Below are positions 60,266 to 64,000 of a stretch of 64,000 nt of DNA, in pieces. Each line of letters starts with the position of its first letter. Within the stretch, counting starts at the first letter, position 1. The DNA comes from Buxus sempervirens (Eukaryota > Streptophyta > Magnoliopsida > Buxales > Buxaceae). Below the pieces are notes generated by a model. The model had not been told where the DNA came from, searched no databases, and worked only from the letters and a program-made list of their open reading frames with translations. The stretch is taken from NCBI GenBank assembly GCA_947561395.2, contig OX387192.1:5270001-5334000 (forward strand). Reading direction: 5' to 3'. The translations under genes were made by a program, and so were the position numbers.

Positions 60266-60964
60266 ACCCTGACTCTCTGTTTTTTCTCTCCAAACTCCAT
60301 TTCCGACTGGTTTTAAGCTCTGTAACTGGTTTCTGGGGATCCTTAGAACCCCAGAAGACCTCTAACATACTTGGAAATTAATCTAACCTAAGTTGTGAGG
60401 ATCAAACCTCTTTGCAAACCTACAAATCCGAACACCCAAACATTACAGAACATGCATAAAACTTTGAAAACAAAGCACTAACTAACAAAACACGATTAAG
60501 GAAGAAGGGAAAGGGGGGTTTTATCGGGATACAAGAGAGGTGCGATCACAGGGAACATGCTCCCCTTCGAATTCGAATCAAACAAACAATGACAAACAAG
60601 ATATCAGAGATGCATGGGAAGCCTAAATTATATATATATTGAACAAAAGAAAATGGAGAGCTCACCTTGGTTCCAGGTCTTTGTAGAGTAGGCCGGAGGG
60701 TTCCTTGGAGCCAACGAGCTGCAGCCGGAGCCTCCTTCTCACACCAAGAGCAAGATTACCTTCGGGTTTGACGAGGAAGAAGGGGAAGAAAGGAATGGCC
60801 AAGAGTGTGGTTTCTTTGGGGAAGATGGTAGCCCAGACTACCTTCCAGTGCCGAGGGACAACAGAATGTCCAACCCCCAAGAAATGCCGAACCAAAAAAA
60901 TGCAGAACCCCTGCAAAATCCGAACGAAAATTTTTCCAGCCCCCTGCAATGAAGAAGGTTGCGG

Positions 60965-61045
60965 CTTTTATAGAAGAGGACGGGGTATCCGCCGACCTCG
61001 GCGCCCAGCTCGCGCCGAGCTCCTGTCGCTCGGCGCGAGCGACAT
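60965..61045 (-). promoter_or_regulatory. LTR TATA box and adjoining palindromes
   Basis: TTCTATAAAAG at 60975-60965 is the likely TATA box. Just upstream (60991-61045) lie overlapping palindromes GCTCGGCGCGAGC and GGCGCC/CGCGCCGAGC, the same words that make up the downstream minisatellite. Confidence 0.5.
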
Positions 61046-61282
61046 AATGATTAAATCATTAAATGCCGCCGCGGGTTTGTTTAAAAAATCCGAAAATTAA
61101 GATATAGTCCCTGGGATATTTTGGTTTAATATTATTTTATTCAGATATTTTCAAATACTTTCAGATTGGTCCCTAGGATATTTTGAATGTTTGGATATTT
61201 ACGGATTTGATCCCCGAGATATTTTTGCCACGTGCGCAGATTGCCGGTTTTGCTGCTCGGGAATTTTGTCGGCTCATATTTT

Positions 61283-61715
61283 CTTCATCCGGGCTCCGAT
61301 CTGGGCAAACTCAGTTGCGTTAGAATCGTATCGGAGCCCTCTATCCAATGGCATGGGGGTAAGCACCTGGATCGGATTTTATCAGAAAGTCAACTTTTGG
61401 CTTCGCCCAAGTTTGACCGCCCGCAGAACCTTCATCCGGACTCCGATTCCTGCAAACTCAGTTGCGCTGGAATCGTGTCGGGATCCTCTATCCAATGATA
61501 TAAATCAAGGCCTCTGGATCGGATTTTGCCAGAAAGTCAACTTTTGGCTTTGCCCAAGTTTGACCTCCCGCAGAACCTTCATCCGGACTCCGATTCCTGC
61601 AAACTCAGTTGCGCTGGAATCGTGTCGAGATTCTCTATCCAATGATATAAAGCAAGGTGGCCAACTATCACTTAATCAAAAAGTCAACTTTTTGTCCCCT
61701 CGGGGTTTGACTTTC
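61283..61715. repeat. 147-bp tandem repeat in the LTR
   Basis: About 2.9 units starting at 61283, 61431 and 61578, each with TTCATCCGGACTCCGATTCC, GCAAACTCAGTTGCGYTRGA and AGAAAGTCAACTTTT. The long ORF 61191-61919 runs through it and is most likely fortuitous. Confidence 0.8.
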
Positions 61716-61824
61716 TGCCAGGGTTTTGAGCTGTTTTGCTGTCTTTTAGTACATTTTTTGTTTTCTTATTTTCTTTTCTTTTCCCTTTTTTTTTTTTGGT
61801 TTGATCAAAATTTGGGTGCTTACA

Positions 61825-61840
61825 GCTGCCCCCCTTTGTC
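61825..61840 (-). other. Polypurine tract of the second element
   Basis: Minus strand GACAAAGGGGGGCAGC directly before the LTR start. Same position and ending (GGCAGC) as in the gag-only element. Confidence 0.65.
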
Positions 61841-64000
61841 GGAGTCACTTGTTGATGAACGACAAAGGTTGAAAGAAACCCAAATTTTGCACTCCTCACC
61901 TCCTTCTGAGAGAGCCTAGGATTTAATTTTTGGTTGGTGGGACAAAGCACATTAACGCGAGCTGGTCACGCGTGTGGTACCTTTCCCGGTTCTGGTTCTT
62001 AGAAATAGGTGGTGATTAGCACCTTTTCTAGATTCTGGTTCTGGGGAAAAGGTGGTGATTAGCACCTTTTCTAGATTCTGGTTCTGGGGAAAAGGTGGTG
62101 ATTAGCACCTTTCCGGTTTTGGGTTTTCTGGATGATTCAGCTTCTCAGATTTCAGTGAGGATGCAATTTTCAGATTTCAGTGAGGATGTAAACACATTTT
62201 TTTTCTTTTTTTCTCTTTTTTTTTTCTTTTTTTCAAACCTTGGGGGTTGGAGGTGGGCCAAGGAACGGAAGGAGAAAGGAAGGAGGAGGTGCCCTTGGTG
62301 AGGAGGTGCTCCTGGCGCTGTCCAATGCCTCAAGGGGACTCACACACCTGTCCTACTCTACTTACAAAAGTGGGAAATCGAAAATTACATGAGGGGCCAA
62401 TTTGCCCATTTGTCTTCAGAATACGCCTTCTCTTCTTGATCGTGAGCTTGTTTGACCTTTGGACGGTTCTCCGCTGGGGATCTGGGGGTTCTTTATTTGG
62501 GAAAAAACCCGTAGGGTACAGGTGAATTTTCTGCAAACTCCCTCTTGGTGTGCTTTGGATCATCGCATGGCTTTTCTCCGCTCTGCTTTTCTTTTCCTCT
62601 CTTTCATTCTTTCTTTTCTTTCTTTTTCTTCTAACTTGAGGATGCTTCCTGATATCCTCTGATTCTTCCTGCCTCGCATGGGCCTGCAGAATTCTCACAA
62701 CATGGTGAGGTATCTGAAATTCACACTATAAGCACTTGTGGCTTATTTGGTTTTATTGTGTGTGCGAGTGCACATGACTGAAATGAAATATTTTTTTTCA
62801 AAAGCTTTTTTTTTTTTTTTTTTCAAAAATTTTGTACAAGTGCTTCAGAAGGAATGGCAGGACCAATGACCATGGTGATTTGCCTTGTCAGCTTAAAGTG
62901 TTCTGGGACGGTGTGTTCGACACGCATTCCCACGAGATTCTTGACTTGTGCCATCAGAGGCTCTCAGTGGTTCTGTAAAAGTTTAGAAGGTGGGGAATGT
63001 CTCAAGGAGTGTTTTCCCTTTCCCAGTTTTGGTTGCTCTCACCTTGACCCAATCATTTAGGGTGGTTTCAGGATCTTGCTATTGAGGGTTTTCCCTTTGT
63101 CCTTTCCCTTGGGTTAGTGCTTGCCCCAGCTTTAGGGACTTTGGCTGACTTTTGTGCATCATGTCTCATAGATCAAAGAGGTCTTCACATTAGGACGAAA
63201 CATAGGCTTGGTTTTAAATCTGAGAAATAAAGGGATATAAGGCTCAAATTCTTTCCTTTTCATTTTCAGGTCTTACTTTGTGTCTCGCCAAAGCTCATTT
63301 TCCTTTTTAGATTCCTTCATTATAGATCTGCATGAATTCAATTGTCACATCCTCTGCAATCAGAGAGGACTTTCTGATGGGACGAAACGTAGGCTGAGGT
63401 TTTTGGTTTATGAAAGGAAGGGAATATGGCTCAAAGTCTTTGGTAAATGGATCGAGTCATGTCCTACCCTTTTCTCGACTGCTTGGGCTTTGCCAATACC
63501 TGTTCACTTTCTTTCATTTTTTCCTTCTTGAGGCCTTTTGTGACCTTCACTCTTTCCTCTAGCCTTTTTGCTTTTCATTTCCTTTGCTCTAGGGTCATCT
63601 TAGCTTTTTACTTTGACTAGCATGCCCCGGTTTATTTTCTGCTTTCTTTTCTTTTTCCTTTGTTCTTGCTCATCCATGTCTTTTTTCCTCTTTGACCAAG
63701 CGCCATATTTAGGGCTCATGACTCAATGGGTTAGAAGAAAGAAGGTTAGGCTCAAAATGGTTTGACTAGAGATATGACTTTGAAACCGAGAAAATAAAGC
63801 AAAGAGGGCCTTTCATCATTTTGCAGAAGTTGTGACAACTTGGTTGAAATATTCATGCAAATTTATTCAAGAATCTATTCATCCGTTTTATTTTCTTTCT
63901 TAGCTTTGCCCCAGTGTGGGGTGGCTAGACACAACACGGGTATTTGAATAGCACGATCAAGCCCAAAGTGTTTTGACTAGCGATTTCTAAGATTCAGGAT
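61841..64000 (-). mobile_element. 3' interior of the second Tat-like element (cut by window end)
   Basis: No coding motif was seen in either strand. A 43-bp unit (AAGGTGGTGATTAGCACCTT and neighbours) occurs three times at 61990-62113. From 63.1 kb on, the words GGACGAAACGTAGGCT, AAGGCTCAAA and TTTGCCCCAGTG recur at roughly 190-bp spacing and match the gag-to-PPT region of the gag-only element (10.8-11.3 kb). Gag, if present, lies beyond 64000. Confidence 0.55.

Larger units (their letters stand above)
58736..61824 (-). repeat. 3' LTR of a second Tat-like element, inserted in the GST
   Basis: About 3.09 kb. On the minus strand it starts TGTAAGCACCC at 61824, directly after a polypurine tract, and ends near 58736 inside GST coding sequence (left edge set by alignment to 53940, so good to a few bases). 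It contains, from the minus-strand start: a 147-bp tandem repeat, a palindrome-rich block next to a TATA box, an 11-bp minisatellite and a GGGCC-rich part. The 5' LTR is outside the window, so the target duplication cannot be checked. Confidence 0.7.

Noticed and set aside
61191..61919. Plus-strand ORF of 242 codons
   Set aside because: It is made mostly of the 147-bp tandem repeat in an LTR and runs against the element's transcription; periodic sequence explains its openness.

Overview
This is a stretch of flowering-plant nuclear DNA. The evidence is a spliced plant-specific DUF936 gene, a plant non-specific lipid-transfer protein gene, a phi-class glutathione S-transferase relic, and a dense nest of plant transposable elements (Tat/Ogre-type LTR elements, Ty1/copia, L1-type LINE pieces, Helitrons, MULE, hAT and PIF/Harbinger elements, a tRNA-type SINE). 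No rRNA, tRNA, CRISPR or bacterial-type operon was seen. I cannot name the species; the genes fit a seed plant, probably a broad-leaved angiosperm.

Layout. 0-6.9 kb: a SINE, a Helitron (740-2101) split by a Mutator-like element (876-2038), a small Helitron (2237-2467), the lipid-transfer protein gene (3115-3456, minus) and a non-autonomous hAT element (5635-6408). 6.9-18.4 kb: one complete, young, gag-only LTR retrotransposon on the minus strand (6923-18370, 5-bp target duplication GTTAC, LTRs about 0.7% diverged by my count), with a long minisatellite in its leader. 18.6-31.4 kb: a Helitron copy, then a four-exon DUF936 gene (31423 down to 19969) whose third intron is about 8.4 kb and holds LINE debris. 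32-40 kb: an LTR-like stretch, another LINE fragment, two fold-back elements, microsatellites and Helitron pieces. 40.3-50.9 kb: two direct paralogous copies of a roughly 1.5-kb sequence. Copy A is split by a 5357-bp Helitron (40583-45939) carrying a syntaxin-6-like exon, other exon-like pieces and a Harbinger element. Copy B is split by a 173-bp Helitron (49996-50168). Each copy acts as the other's empty site, so both Helitron boundaries are fixed to the base. Between the copies lie an AT-rich tandem repeat and a broken BED-finger ORF. 51.0-53.5 kb: a decayed Ty1/copia pol region flanked by LTR pieces in opposite orientation. 53.9-57.8 kb: an LTR fragment of a GGGCC-rich Tat-like family split by a 2789-bp solo LTR (54036-56824, target duplication GAAAG). 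58.4-58.7 kb: the 3' end of a GST pseudogene, cut by the 3' LTR (58736-61824) of a second Tat-like element that runs off the window end.

The two intact-looking host genes (lipid-transfer protein and DUF936) lie on the minus strand and have no visible functional link. Most of the remaining sequence is transposon-derived, and its value is in the nesting order, the precise Helitron insertions, gene-fragment capture, and the family-specific palindrome arrays placed just upstream of the LTR TATA boxes.
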